Assembly (NCBI RefSeq): GCF_042242105.1
Contig: NC_092018.1
Span: 29,109,167-29,173,166, forward strand
Length of the DNA stretch: 64,000 bases
Direction of reading: 5' to 3'
DNA from: Pempheris klunzingeri
Lineage: Eukaryota; Chordata; Actinopteri; Acropomatiformes; Pempheridae
Position 1 is the first letter of the stretch. Each line of letters begins with the position of its first letter. The position numbers and the translations under genes are program-made. Below are positions 12,701 through 26,874 of the stretch, piece after piece. Under the pieces are notes generated by a model. It did not search any database, was not told the DNA's origin, and saw only the letters and a list, made by a program, of their open reading frames with translations.

Positions 12701-15700
12701 AGTCCATCCAGCAGGGATTCAAACGGGGGATTCATCACTGGGTAGTGTCATTTTGCATGGTTGTTTGCAAGCTTGTACAGGTCAGATGGGGTTTTGTTAA
12801 TTTGTTTTCACATCAGTAATTTAACCGTTCCATCAATTACAATATTTTTATGCTGCTTCACATTTTGACACAAAGTCAACAATAACTTATTTGAATTTTT
12901 GCCCACAATCAAGTCAACTAAAACACTCAGACGCTACATTAAAATTCATTTTCAGCCTGTTTCAAAAGCTACCAAGTTGCTGAAGGATTAAATATGAATT
13001 GTTATTAAACACTGGTAAGGACATACACAAAGAAAAGCAAAAGCAGTGCATATAACGAGAAATACCCCCATGTCCCGCTTATATTCCTAATTTAAATGAA
13101 TTAAATAAAATAATAATAATTAAATTAATTAAATGAACTGATTTCAAACGCTTCACACTTCAACACACACTTCCTAAATCCCTTTCAGTGCTTCCACCTC
13201 CAATCCCATACACTATTTCACATGCATAGAAAAAACATTTTAAGACATTGTAACCTGTGTGAAAATGTAGCTGCCTTTATTTTCCGATGCTCATTTGTTA
13301 TAACACTTGTTTTAAGTGGACAAGTTTGAAAATGAAATAAGTGAGTCTGCTACCCATCTCTGCTTGAGGCTAGAGGCTCAAAGCTGCGTTAGCTGCTACT
13401 ACTACAAGCATTGCATTGAGTTGCATTGTTGGTAATGTAGGTGCCAGGTTTTAACAAAGAGGAAGAATATGTGGAATAAAAAAGCCAGTATCTATAGAGA
13501 TAGTATAGATAACAGTGCTCATAACAACTTAAGAACAAAAAGCGTTTCCAATGGAAATGGGGCACCTGTGAAATGACCAAGAATATTCATGTTTGAACAG
13601 TCCAATGACGGCACAAGCCAGCTGACATTGCCTTGATTATTTCAGTGTGTCAACTAAGTCGAGCAGAATGTACAGAACACATATTGGTAAGCGTGCTCTA
13701 AAAGAGGATTTCAACTAGACTGAGTCATATTTTGTGAACCATAAAAATCTGCCCATCTGTGAAAATATATTGTTAAAATAAAGCTTTGCCATAAGCATGG
13801 TGAGTGTAGTGTTGACGGTTAAAGGTTAAACGTCTTGGTTATAGGTTGTTTTCTGCTGGTGCTATGTGGCAGTTTAATCTTTGATAGGACTGTACAGTAT
13901 GGTGTCCATGCTGCTCTTTAGACAGCAGAGCAGAATGGGAGGCTACGGTACAGAGGCCTCACTCTAGGGGTCTAGGGTTTTGGCAGCAGAATGTGTTTAC
14001 ATTGTAATTAGGACTTAATTGTTCTAATTAGAATCCCCAAACCCTGATTGCTCAAAGCTGTGCAACCTGCTGAGCCAAACAACCTAACTTCACTTCAGTC
14101 GTCAACCTCGACACTCTGCATAATGCTTCATCCAAGAACATGGTGTCATTTTTTTTTCCCCAAAAGGTGCTGATGACTATGAGGGGACTACTCAAAACCG
14201 CTCAGGGAGCATTGAGAAAAATGGATTTCCTGGAAAATGTGTTTCTTGCCCAAGGCATGGTATTTGTTAGCGGAGGAAATTACATGCACACGCCTGTATA
14301 CAAGGGGGAAGCCTTTGTCACAAACGGTATCCTACAGGAATCCTCGATTGATTTTTACTGTGCAGATTTCATGAGATCAATTTTCATACCGTGGCATCAC
14401 ATTTTCCATTCTTTCCCTCCATCCCATGTCCCCTTTTTTTTTCCTTTGTCAGATTCTGCATTTCTGCCTTCTCCAAAATCAATGTCATGGGCATCTGTCC
14501 TGGACTGGGGAGGGGGGGAGGGGGCAACAAGTGGAACATAAACACACCTGTCTCTCTCACCCTCTCTACCTGCCCTCATGGGGCTCCTGGGCAGAAGGCC
14601 CCATCAACGCCCCATCTGAGCCCTGTAACCAGCACTGCCAAGCCCAGCTCCCAGCGGAGCACACTGGGCTGACACTCCAAACGGTGTGTGAGGACATCGG
14701 GCAGGCTGGCCGGCCGTCTGGCTGCTGGTGCCGTCGTGCTGGAGGGAAGCATGGAGCATGTCAGACCACAGCCAGTCTCTCCTGGGGCTCCGCACGGCTG
14801 GATGGGCCTGACGCTCTCAGGCGCGTGGGGCTGAATCGATCCGCAGCCAAGTCACAAGAGGCCACCACACATCAATGATAGCAAGGAAGGAGCATAGAGG
14901 AGTGTGCTCAGTGCCTTTAAACTGTGATTTCTGACACATTGTGCTTCCACGTCAGGGCTTTCACTTTCTAGATTTTTGTCTCACAGTTTTTTTATTGTCG
15001 TCATCTAATCCAGTTCAAGGCAGGAACGTGCTTCTCCTGGCTGCAGGTTTAGCAGATGCGTTTGAAATACATTTGCAGACGCAAGTCAGACTGAAAGTGA
15101 AATATATTTTTGGTAAGAAATCTGCATTTTTATTCCTTTTTTTGTTTCTATGTGTTAACTACTGTACTTAAAGTATTTGGTCAAAACTGTACTCCTACGT
15201 AGTCAGCTCATGTTATAGGACTACCTGTTTTTGTGAGTTATGACAGTTTGAGCTTTTCCCTTCACCCCAACTAGGCCCGGTAAACAGAGACAGCTAAGCC
15301 AAGTAGACCCCCCTCCTATGTGGGACGAACACATCATTGAATATTTTGGTGTCGATGGAGAGTCATAGTTAACATTAGCAAGGCTGCCACTTTATAGGGT
15401 AGTTACACAAACCTAACCATATATAGGTCTGCCAAGATATTAAATACTGCGAAGCGATAGAATGTTTCTATTGTAGAAACCACCAACACTATGCGGGTTT
15501 GTTGAAAAAAGAAAAAGCACATCTTGTGGCTTCAACGTTTGGGTGTTATAAATGGCTATAATGTTCTCTGTGATGTCAGTACAGCGCCACGATAGCTGAT
15601 AACACATCGCCTAGCAACGCCACCCTGCAAATGTCAGTCAAGTGCTGCCATGGGATATGCCCACCCAGATGATACTACGCAAGGCTGCACTATCATTATA

Positions 15701-16029
15701 GTAAGGAATTAGAATTTCATTTTGACTTTCAGACTTGTACTAACAAATACATCTTTCCTGTTTTGAACAGGAAGCTGGATCAACCAATTAGCTTGTTTGA
15801 CACACAGAACCCATAACACCTTTCTCTGCAGATCAGCAGATACGTTTGCATGTATCTTTGTCTCGGAGACAGACCGAAAACAGTAGATTCACAGGAGAAA
15901 AACACAGAGACAGCATCTCAGTGTGTGATCTGTGCTTAGCCCACACCACTCTCTCACATCATTTAATGAACCAAGTCCTCTCACTAATGAGGCTAGCAAA
16001 GGACTCAAGGGTCAAGTTCTCTCTCTCTC

Positions 16030-16032
<3 letters not shown>

Positions 16033-16079
<47 letters not shown>
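16033..16079 (+). repeat. (CA)n microsatellite
   Basis: About 23 CA units following a short CT run. Confidence 0.95.
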
Positions 16080-16082
<3 letters not shown>

Positions 16083-17707
16083 TCTCCACTAACTCCCATC
16101 TTTGAAGAGCTGCAGAGAAAAGAGCAGCAGTAAAACTTAAAGGTTTTTAAAGTAATTAGTAAAAACAGGTCAGATTCTCTTCATTAGACTTAAGTTCGCT
16201 AACCTTCGATGACATCAGGCGATAGAGCGTCTCTTTCATATCACATCATTGTGGGAATGTCACACCTTTATGACCTTGGATGATGCCACGTGTCATTTTA
16301 ACATTATCAAGTTTAACAATGGTTGTTACACGTTATGATAAATAATGATGCAGGACGATTAGCTGAGTCACATTTGAAGCTGTTGTCAAGTAAATGCAGG
16401 GACAGCACAATTCAAATTATTATTAGTTAATTCCCTCGCCAGTCATCATTTCTCACACACTATTATGTTGCTTATCAACCCGTTAAACAGCTATGTTGCC
16501 AAGGAGAATATTATGATTATTATTATTGTTATTATTGTGAATCAGAATGAACTTGTACTGCACGGCCTGCCAAATAACAGAACAGTGAACCCTGGCCACT
16601 CTTGGCTTTGTGTCTAAATGTATGACGCTGTGCAGCCTCCCTGAGGCTTGGTATGGAAGTGGAGTTCGACAACCAATCAGCGTAGGAGGGATCCTGTCTT
16701 GACATCAAAATCTCTTTCTAATATTGAAGAAAATTATTCTAAATATAAAACAAATAAAAATGGCCGTTACCCTACAGTCTGAGATGATGGTGATGAATCT
16801 TGTATCTGTGCATCTGAAGGCATCCTTCACTGAAAGGCATACACAATCACAAGAAAATAATGCTGACATGCCCGCACACACACACACACACACAATCATA
16901 TTCTCCATCTCTGCAGGTGCTGTCATGGGCCCACTCTTCAGCCTCCCATCTTTTCCCCAGCTCTCCTCTTCTTCCTTTGTTCCCAGACTGCACACCGACA
17001 TGTCCAGGTCTCGCCTCTGGGGAGTTTAGCCTGGCAGGAGGCTTGTTTTCAGAGCTTTGCTCTTTTTTCCCTTCCTCTTCTTCTCCTTTCTCCTTCCTGG
17101 GTTTTTTCGTCTGTACCGGTGCTGGCTAATTACCAGCACATTCTCCTCCTGCCAACAGCGTGCTGCTGCTGTCGAGCGCCTACCCGCCTCCCAACCTCCC
17201 GCCACCTCCTCCCCCACTCCTCTGTTTCTCTCTTCCTTATCACTAGGAGAAAGCGGAGAAAGGAGGTGGAGGGGAGGGCCGGGGTACAGATGTGTATTAA
17301 TGAAGCAGTGAAGGGCAGGGGGTGACTCATAGAGAGGGGGAGAGCGAGGGAGGGAAGGAGAAGAGCAAGAGGCTATTTGCATGCAGAGACAACGAGATTC
17401 ACCACTTCTACCTGCCTTTCTCTCTATCTATCTCTTTCTCTCTCTCTCACTGTCTGTTTCTTCCTCCCTCCACCTCCTCCGCCCATCATCCTGCATTCTC
17501 CCACTTTCTAGCTCTCTCTCCCCCCTCTCTCTCCTCTACCTCCTTGCCTCTCTCCTTTGCTCTCCGGCTTGCTGCCACTGCTGATTTGAATAATTCAGCA
17601 CAAGCCGGTATTCTCCAGGGCCCCATTGTCTGTGCACGGCAGGAGAATGAGAAGGAGAGAGATAGGGAAAGAGAGGGAAGGAGGAGAGAGAGAGGGGGGA
17701 GTGCAGG

Positions 17708-17710
<3 letters not shown>

Positions 17711-17767
<57 letters not shown>
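17711..17767 (+). repeat. (GT)n microsatellite
   Basis: About 28 GT units, preceded by a purine-rich GA stretch (17641-17700) and, further upstream, a pyrimidine-rich stretch (17400-17560). Confidence 0.95.
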
Positions 17768-17769
<2 letters not shown>

Positions 17770-20590
17770 CGTGTGGGGGAGGTGGGAGGTCCATCCTGCC
17801 TGCTTTCACCTAGCTGTGGCGTAAATCAGCACTAATGAGGTAGAGGAGGAATACCTAGGCCTCGTAACAGACTACCGAAGCCATCGCCTTGCAAGTGCAC
17901 TAATGCACACAGGTAGATGCACATTTAGCAGTCTATGTGCATACAACACCTCCATAACCTTCACTGCTCTGCTGTGTTTCAGTTATTGACTTGTTGTAAA
18001 CCCTCACTCCCATGTGTGCTCAACCCGGCGCATGTTCAATGTCATCCTGCAGGAGGGGGAATACTGGCAAAGAGAGCAATGGTCTCAACAAACACAAGAA
18101 AAACAATCAGTGTAACTGATCAATAGCACCATTGTTAAGGTCAAATGTTTGTAAGCGGTCAGCAAACACTTAAAATTGTTAACGTATTTGCATTAATCAC
18201 AATGAGTTCATCCCACAAAGAGAAAATGAGAAAAATCAAATTTCCATCAACTAGTACTGACTAATTGCTGGCATGAAAAGGACACTGACTGCTTGTGATT
18301 GTCTTAATCTGTTGAAAATTGTTAGCTTCAAGGAAGGAAGACTCTGTATGAAGACAGTGGCTCTGTAATCTAACAGCTATCATAGAGTTTGCTCATGGAA
18401 TGTGTGGCTCCTCTCTGGAGATTTTCTGATGTAATACTTTTGTCATGATGTTGTGACCATTTGTAGTTTTTACAGCCTCACAAAGAGGAGTAAGAATTGT
18501 ATGTTTGGTATAGCACATAAAAAGGGCTTTCTCTGCATGTCACAGACCATGATTTTACTGTTCCACCCTCCCCAGAAGGAGGTCATCAGTTTCAGACTGA
18601 ACCCTCAAAGAGTGGAGGCCAAACCCAAACTGCTGAGTACACACGACACAACAGATGCTCCCCCGTTCTGTCTCTTCAGCTCTCTTTGACTTTTGCTGTT
18701 GAACCTCCTTCATCTTCACCTTCCATCTTACCTTCTGTCACCCTCACCCCTACTCACTCAGCCTCTCCACTCACCCTACGCCCACTGCCTCTCATAAGGG
18801 AGGGGGCCGAAAAACTGTCCCGCCCATGGGAACCTCCTCTCGACGACAGGCGCGGCACAAAGGCTGGACTCAGATCAGCTGAATGTGACAAAGCTCCAGA
18901 GACTGTACTCCACACTGCAGCGTCTTCACACCCTACTGGTGATTTGTTCCCATAAGAAAATATGTCAGTAATAGCTACACCTTCATGAATATGGACCAAT
19001 GTGGAAGCTTTGTACTGTCTACACAGTGACTTCAGTCAAGCACCTCTCTCTTAGGAGATGACATACTAGCCCGTCAGATGTAGGGATTTTAGTTTCTTGA
19101 AGAAAAAAAAGAAAGAAAGAAACATATAATGTCTAGACATCAAAGGAATGACGCAAATGTTGTGAAAGGGCTTTCTTTTGTAAGTCTTGTGAACTTGCTG
19201 TCAGGCGTGGGTAAAACGTGCATTTTAAAACGTTTGGGAGTGTAGATTCAAAACTAAGTATTGCACATTATTTCTATCAGCACGGCTTTGGTTCTATATT
19301 TGGCTCCTGTGGGTGAAGAACTCAATAAAAAACAATGAGTACGGGGGAGGCATGATCACGAGCTTTTTTTATATAGAGGAACTGATTCCCTGGGTGCATT
19401 TTACAACTGTAATAATGTAATCTGGGGAACATTTATTGGGTTGTTTATCTGAAATAACAAGCTAACAACATGTTAGATAGGCTCAATTAACCAGCGAATC
19501 ACAAAACCAGCATAATGTTGTGCCTTCTCCTTATTTTCTCTTTTCTAAATTTCTGCCTGTTTGCTGCTCTCCACCCCCGTCTAGTTGAAGTTGAAGTTGA
19601 AACCACGAGGTGTTTTTTAGACATCAGGGAGCAGGGAAGACTTTACGACTTTATCTAGCTTCACATGATGAATGAACCCACATAGTCAAATAATCAGCTT
19701 CAGGAATTTGCTCAATGAATCAAACTCCATCCCTTAGGATAATTTTACTCAATGAGAGGAAAGACCAGAGAGTTACTTTTCACTGTTTGCACTCTGGGCC
19801 CTCTCACTTTGTCTGCGGTCCCCCATCGCTCGCCTTGCCAAAAGCGTTGACTGGAAGAGGGTGGAATTCCTCCAGGCGAACTGCAAATTTGAGAGAAAGA
19901 TCGAGTGAAAATAAAAAAAAGGGAGAGAAAGGCCAGCAAGGAGGAAGACAGAACTGTAATGAATGTAAATGATGTTTCAGCCTGTATTGCAATCGGGGTT
20001 TAGTTGGTATCTCGTGTTGGCTGTGTGGTCAGAGTTATGAATTCAGTCATTGCCACTGCCATCAGGGGGTTATATAGATAAAGGGAAAGAAGGAGGATAC
20101 AAAAAGAAAGAAAGGCGGAAAGAATGATATTTGACATCTGTTATGCAGCTGGGAGTATTTCTGAGGGACGCCAGGAGAAAAAGGAATTAAACACAAGGAG
20201 GAGGAGCTCAGAGAAGGCTGGGAGAGAAGAGAAACATGGGATCCAAAATGGCTGGACTGGATTAAAATGGCAGGAGAGAACGAACACCTTTCTGTTTACA
20301 CAATGATATTAACCTGGTCCTATAGTCACGTTAAACAGGACTGATCTTTGTGCCACGGAAGTCTAGTTGAGGACTAGACGTGCGTGGTGACCTTCATTGT
20401 TAAATCCCTCTTAACGATGAAAGTGAGGTAATTTGCACCTCGAGTTAAGTTTCACGTAGTAAATTAGTAAATTTACAGCATGTCGAGATTCACGTAACAG
20501 CCATCTGTAGATGCTGAATGCAAATTCAAAGTCCTCATCCTCTTCCTGAGAACAGCTTTTCAACAGCTGTGAAGTGGCAGTGAAAATAGG

Positions 20591-20592
<2 letters not shown>

Positions 20593-20621
<29 letters not shown>
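20593..20621 (+). repeat. (CA)n microsatellite
   Basis: About 14 CA units. Confidence 0.9.
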
Positions 20622-20626
<5 letters not shown>

Positions 20627-22974
20627 GAGGCAGAGTGGGGACCCAGCTCCAAGCTCGGCCGAGCTGCGTCACTCCTACAGGCCCTGACAGTAATCAGGAG
20701 GAGAAGTGAATGCTGAGGAAGTGTCAACAGAAACAAACCCTGTGCTTCGTTTAGGCCAGATTGAACTGATAGCTCATTGCCAGTGACATAATTTAGATGA
20801 ATGGTGGGTGCAATCCATCAGAAGAGTATCGCTGGTGTGAGTGTGAATGTGGGGAAGAGGAGGGGTGCGACCCTCTCCGTGCCTGGCTGCCAGTAGGGAT
20901 CCCATTACCCTACACCTGTTAACAACACCAATCCCCTTGTATAAACAGTAAAGTGATCCTTTTATCGAAGGCAGGGGGACACAAGGAGACAGACGGAGAG
21001 TCAGAAAGAGAATGTGGAGAATGTGAGAGGAAAGAGGCGAGAGGAGAGATGAAGCGGAGGAATAAAGAAATGTTTTCTTGTTTGGTTTTAGAGAGTCTAG
21101 CACCCCTGGACATGATGGATGAACCCAGGGTCTGGAGAGACAAGTCATGGACAGATGGCTCAGATACACACTCCAATCGCAACACAGCAGCATCCAGACT
21201 AAAGCAAGAGGGACATCTAGTGGCGAAGAGTTTAACTACACCACAACTATGCTGTTCCTCCTTCCCTGGACTGGTGGGAATTTAATCAAGCAGATGTTTT
21301 AAATGTCAAGTTTCAAACCTGTAACATTTTGAAAATATTTTATTTATTTGCCATATTACCGTGCAATAAAAAGATTATTCACAGCAAGAATCAATTTAAC
21401 TCTTCGGATAAGAAAACAAGATGTCAAATGTAAAAAGAAAGAAAAACTGGCATAATAACAAATCTCTACTGAATTCAGGCAGTTCTTAGTCATTTAAAGA
21501 ATTCAGACAATTAAATAGAAATGGCTAATACACATACACATACTGTGTGACAACTATTGGAACATTTAAATCTGAATTATGGAGTTCCTTATCTGAGCAC
21601 TTTGGTTTATATTGCTTTTATATTCTGTTAAGCTGACTGAAACAGTGTGGCTGCTGCTGGAAGGGTAGAGTGTATATGTAATTGTTTTTGGCTGCGGCAC
21701 TTTGGACTGATTATTCACAGCAATGTGTTAACACTTATAATTAGTGAGCCAAATATGCTGGATGTGATCGCTGTACAGTGGGCCTCATTTGTTGGACTCA
21801 GTCCGTGGTGTTATAGATGGAAGAGAAGGATGTATAAGAAAGAAACAGACAAAAAAACTTTTGTGTAGAGAAGGTTAACTGGCTACTTTAAGGACTCGAG
21901 GTGTTTATGAGATACTCAAAGTTCTGAACAACCAACTCTGATCTTAATTAATTTAAAAGTGACAACACAGACAATATGTACACTATATATCAGTAATTAT
22001 CCATTCTTTTCTACTTTTCTTTTACATTTTTATGCTGTAATGTGGCACCAGTCACATTCCTCAAGACAGCTTATCTGCATATGCTCTGACTGTGCAACAA
22101 AGATGACCGCTCTGCCATGAAACATGTTGTTATTCACTGGGATAGAGAGTAGAATTGTTACACCAAGCAAGTGGCCATTATCTTCCACTGAAAGGCAGTT
22201 TTTATGTTTTTGTGTGGTCTTTTTTAGGTGTGTGTGTGTGGTGGGGGTGGAACATTATTATTCCTTGATGAATGACTCTTGCAGAAAAATGAACTATTGG
22301 GTGAAAGCAATTGCATCAAGCAGTACACTAATTGCCCTTTTTCAGACAGTGAAAATAATGGGCCAAAATCCAAAAGCCATCCAAAATTTGACTAAATTGC
22401 CCTCGTATAGCTGGAGAGAGGGCTTATCTTCATCATTGAATAGTAATAGCAATAGTCAGAAAAACAGCGCAGAGACCTGGCAGGTTTTAAGGTAACCATC
22501 AACTGTTTGATAGCTTTAGGGGCTGCCAGCATCTGCATGCTTTTGTCGTCATTGTTTAGGTTTTTCTGTCAATTTGATTTATTTCGGTTGAAGCAAATAA
22601 GTCTGTCTTCATGGGGGATGGCTGTTTTTCAGCTGTCTTTTTTTATTTTTTTCAGCTGCAGTTTTACACTACTTCTACCGACTTAACGCAGGCGAGGAGA
22701 GTTGCAACAGCACATCAAGTCTTTGGGACTGAGGTGTGGACAGACTCGCTTCCTCTGCTTTTGAGAGATGGCCATGTCTGCGGCTTTCCATCTGCCCGGC
22801 TCATCCTGAAAAAGTGAAAGATCCACTTTGTCAGTTTTGTTTCAGAATAGACTTTAACACAAAGCACCAGATTGTGTTACACAAGCTACAAAAACATCTG
22901 GAACACAATTGTTAGAGTCATAACAACTTACTATCAAAAAAGGAAGAGCTATATATTTTTTTTAGCGAGTGCCA

Positions 22975-23414
22975 GGAGACGCTTAGCTTAGCTTAGTTTA
23001 ATTTAGCTTAGCTTAGCTTAGCATAAAACTGGTAGCAGGAGACAGCAGCTAAGAAAAACCTTCCTACACCTCTAAAATCACTAATCAGCGTGGTATATCC
23101 CTTTGGTTTAATCTGTTCAGAAGTTGAAGTGTGAAAACATGTTGCAGTTTAATCTGAAGGCATCATGTGGCAGACTATTTCTTAGCAAGGAGCGGTGACT
23201 TCCTGAAGTTGCCGTCAGTTGTCTGGTGACCTCCCATGAGAGCAAGATTCCTGTTTTTTTGGATGAACTAAACGGATGACATATAACGTGTCAATTAGCA
23301 GACAGCAACACAGCATCATATTTAATGCACAGATACAAGAGCGATGCACATCTTCTCATCTAACTTTTGGCAAGAAAGCAAAAAATTTCGCAAAATGTCA
23401 AACTATTTCTTTAA
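22975..23414 (+). mobile_element. teleost non-autonomous repeat, 5'-truncated copy with (GCTTA)n
   Basis: It starts in an array of GCTTA units (22981-23022) followed by GCATAAAACTGGTAGCAGGA. Further along it has ACCTCTAAAATCACTAAT, GACTTCCTGAAGTTGC and CATATAACGTGTCAATTAGC. It ends TCTTCTCATCTAAC..GGCAAGAAAGC..CAAAATGTCAAACTATTTCTTTA. From memory this matches a repeat that is very common in percomorph fish. The left terminus is missing. Naming needs a repeat library. Confidence 0.6.
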
Positions 23415-24410
23415 CATGACAAAGTATTAAATAAATGGACTAAAAGCCTCGGCGCAGAAAGGATAACAGCAGCTCCAAAGTGTCCAGTTCTGCTTTCATT
23501 GGTGAAGCCATCAGAAATTGTGAATGCTATGATGTGATGCATGTATAATAGCCTATTAGTGTTAAATACAACCTGTGGGAACTATAAAAGTGTTCAACTA
23601 TGTTAACCTGTAGAAACTCATTCAGGAATGTTTTAGTTTCTAAATGAAGTACTTCATATTACCACAATGCTAATGGCAGTGCATCTAATTCTCTCCATTT
23701 CCATCTCATCAGTCCACAGTATCAGCTATCAATGGGTTTGTGTAAATTGGAGTGTGTGGGAGCACAAGTGGTGTAGTCCAACTGACAGCATTCATCCTCA
23801 AAGGAGCTTCTCCTCCATCCTCCTCCCTCCTCCCCCCTACTGTCTCCCTCTCCTTTCACCCTCATATTGTGTCTCTAACGACTCACGTCCATCTAGCAAT
23901 TATTATGAAATTAAAGCTATTTTCCATGGCCGATGTTTGCCCCGGTAATAACCACACCGAGATAGGCTTCATTCATTTAACATTTTAGTTCAGCTCAATT
24001 CCTGTCGCATTAGCAAGAGGAGCAAAATCAGAGTGTCACTCAGATATTCCGCTTAATGGTTTGGCGATGGCCTGGCCTTTTTTTTCTCCGTTTCCTTTCG
24101 CGATCCTCCTAACCCTATCTCCCTGCCAATTACGCTGTTTAATCTATATGTAGATAATGGTGTCCAGGACCTCCCTGTTGAAATGTCAGGTGTGAAGAGG
24201 TTATTAGCTAACTTTTAATTACTGTCCATCATTCACCAGCCAGCAGGACAGATTGGCCCTCTCTGACTGTCCACTTATCTACCCTATGAATGTTGGCTGC
24301 AGGCAGGGAAAAGAAAGACATTTAGGAAGCACCGGGTCTCTGACTTAATATCACCATTTTCACACTATTAACAGGACTTAGGAGAGGAGGAAGAAATGGT
24401 GTGACCAAGT

Positions 24411-24470
24411 AGATCATGTGTCAGATAGTTTAATGGAAGCAGATCGTGTGTCGAATAGTTTAATGGGAGC
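24411..24470 (+). repeat. 30-bp direct duplication
   Basis: Two adjacent 30-bp copies of the form AGATCRTGTGTC..ATAGTTTAATGG, with a few substitutions between them. A simple tandem duplication in non-coding sequence. Confidence 0.85.
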
Positions 24471-25525
24471 TGATTTAAAACTTTAGAGGCAGAAAGAGGA
24501 GGACAGGAAGTGGTTGAGGGATAACAGTACAGAAAACTCAACGCAAGAGTGCAAGTCATTTCGCATCAACATGAATCAGGACACAAATCTGTTATTTCAG
24601 ATTTTCCAAAATACTTGATCCACACCATGTTCTGCGGTTCTACCGACACTGAGTCATGTCAGTCCTTGGATGATTTGTTGGTCTGGAGAGCCTGCAGTCG
24701 GGTGAAAACAGAGGTCGCCCTGTTCATAGAGATTAACTGGATATTTCTCTTTTTCAAATGTTTTAAAAATCTGCAAACCATTTTGGTGAACTCCCCCTGC
24801 CCTTGTGTTAAAGCCCCTATTGTACATTTAAAGACCTGCAACCCCTGACCCAAATTCTGCTGCTCTCCACTTCCATTCCTGCTCTCCACTACTTGTATTG
24901 GGGCCCAGAATAATACGAGCGCCGGCCATGAGCCCTGAGCTCGGTCTGGATCTGCTACGTAGCAGACTGCAAGGGCTGATTTTATGATACACTGAGAAAT
25001 ATGTTACTGTCAAAAATAAGAAAAACGCAAATTAAATGTTGCTTTATTATAAATTCGGATTTTGGAAATGGAGAATGAAAGACATCTCTATCAGATCAAG
25101 GAAGCTCAGTCATGTTTTGCTAATAAACTGCAATTGTTCACAGTCAGTTCACATTTTAACACCTGCTGGTATCTGACAACTTCTCTGTAAGAGACGACTT
25201 AGAGCTTGTAGTAAAACGCATGGTTTGTGAAATGGAACCCGGGCCATGAGACAGACCTACTGGGGGATGCTTCAGTATGTAATGTCGCTTGAATCTGATA
25301 TTTTGCCCAGAGGTGTTTCTATGTTTTCACTTGTGCTCTCCATCTCCACTAAAGATGGATCTCACCACTAAATTACTGGTTCATGTGTATTTGAACACAT
25401 ATGGGCAGCGCGTACTGTTTCAGCTTGAAAAACACACTTAACAACAGTGAATCTAGAGCAGATCTAAATATGACATGTACCTTAAAAATAGAAAACCTCA
25501 ACATTGTAACCAAATTCATTCAGAG

Positions 25526-25534
<9 letters not shown>

Positions 25535-25568
<34 letters not shown>
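25535..25568 (+). repeat. (CA)n microsatellite
   Basis: About 17 CA units led by ACGCGCG. Confidence 0.9.
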
Positions 25569-25572
<4 letters not shown>

Positions 25573-26874
25573 TGCAGGAAGAGCAATCTGTATTCAGCTC
25601 TTGAACTGTCTTTGAGCGGATTTACTATTTTGAACTCTGCAGGGCCGAGCACTGCTGATTACAGCACCACAGAGAAAAATACTTCCCATGCTCACTTTTT
25701 CTTCTTCTCCCTCGCCATCTTTTACAGCTTACAGACGAATTCAGTTGGAGGCAGTGAGCTGTTATTTCAGCAGACATCCTCCCTGTGATGGAGGCTCTGG
25801 TTACAGAGAGCTGCCTCTGGATCACACACATAAACACACACGCTCATGATGTGCACCAACATTCCTCATTCTACTCAAAGAAGGAGTAAAAACGGAAATA
25901 GACAATTGCTAGCACCTCCAGAAATTCTGAAACGATGAGATAATTCTGGAATTATTTCTCGCAAGCCCGCACTGTTTCTTCTCCACAACTGTCTCTCTGG
26001 GCCACAAATGCCACTTTGGCATCCAAGTCCCTGTAAACTGGGGCATTAGTGTGTTTTCAAAGACTGGCAAAACTAACCATTCACTAGAGAACATCATTAA
26101 GCCGATTAATGTTTGTCATCTCAACATACCTGCCTTTGAACTGGAGTTTGTGTGATATTTAAGACTTTAAGTGGAGCCTCACTGTTCTGTGAGGGGTTTT
26201 GTGTGTGTTAAGACTGCTCTCTGAGCTCTGTGGTGAATTACAGCTGACCCATGAAGACCCCGGGCCCCGTTGCTCCTACCTTTGGAAACCCCCGTCATCT
26301 GGATCACATCGGGCTCAAATGGGGGGCACAGCAGAGCCCCTTCTGTCTGACACAAGCCCAGGAGGAGGAGGTGTGTGTGTGTGGGGGGGGGTTTCAGTGT
26401 TCAACAAAACCCCTCTTTCTCTCTTTCAGTCTCTAACAGACACACATAAACCTGTATGATATTTAGTTGGAGTGTAACACAGTCAGAATAATCAGAGTTG
26501 GTTGATAGAAATAGATACAAATGAATGAATTCATCATATTCATCATGGCCAGGTCCACACAGAGTGCAACAGAGAAAAGGAGTGACCTTTGAGTTTTGCA
26601 TCTCGACTAATAAAATTGCATTGCAACAGCATGCAGTGGAAAAGCAGACTGATAACAGTTGCATTACAAACATCTGCCATGCAGTGTATCAGGGAGAAAT
26701 GTAACACATGTACAGACATCAGCAAAACCACTGGTGCCACTATATCTTATTATTATAATTATCTTATTATTATTTCTTATAATTCCTCATGCTGCTTTTT
26801 TGTTCCACTGCGCGCATCAAATTGAAAATGGAAAAGCAGAGACTGAGCTGAAGCTAAGCTAAAGGTTATAGATC

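Larger units (their letters stand above)
9791..22974. other. non-coding, no gene found
   Basis: No recognisable exon, RNA gene or intact element. Contents are microsatellites (16033, 17711, 20593), a C/T-rich stretch around 16900-17560 and ordinary AT-rich sequence. 10500-10720 and 14100-14400 are of mixed composition with no repeats and could be conserved non-coding DNA, which single-sequence inspection cannot test. Confidence 0.6.
23415..26874. other. non-coding, no gene found
   Basis: Holds the 30-bp duplication (24411-24470) and a (CA)n repeat. The interval 24060-24300 is repeat-free with TAATT-type words and may be a conserved non-coding element. No exon is recognised. Confidence 0.55.

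Noticed and set aside
14140..14541. Plus-strand 133-codon open frame
   Set aside because: No family resemblance. The C-terminal half is a T/C-rich tract and another frame is equally open at the start. A possible acceptor (cccaaaag) alone is not enough.
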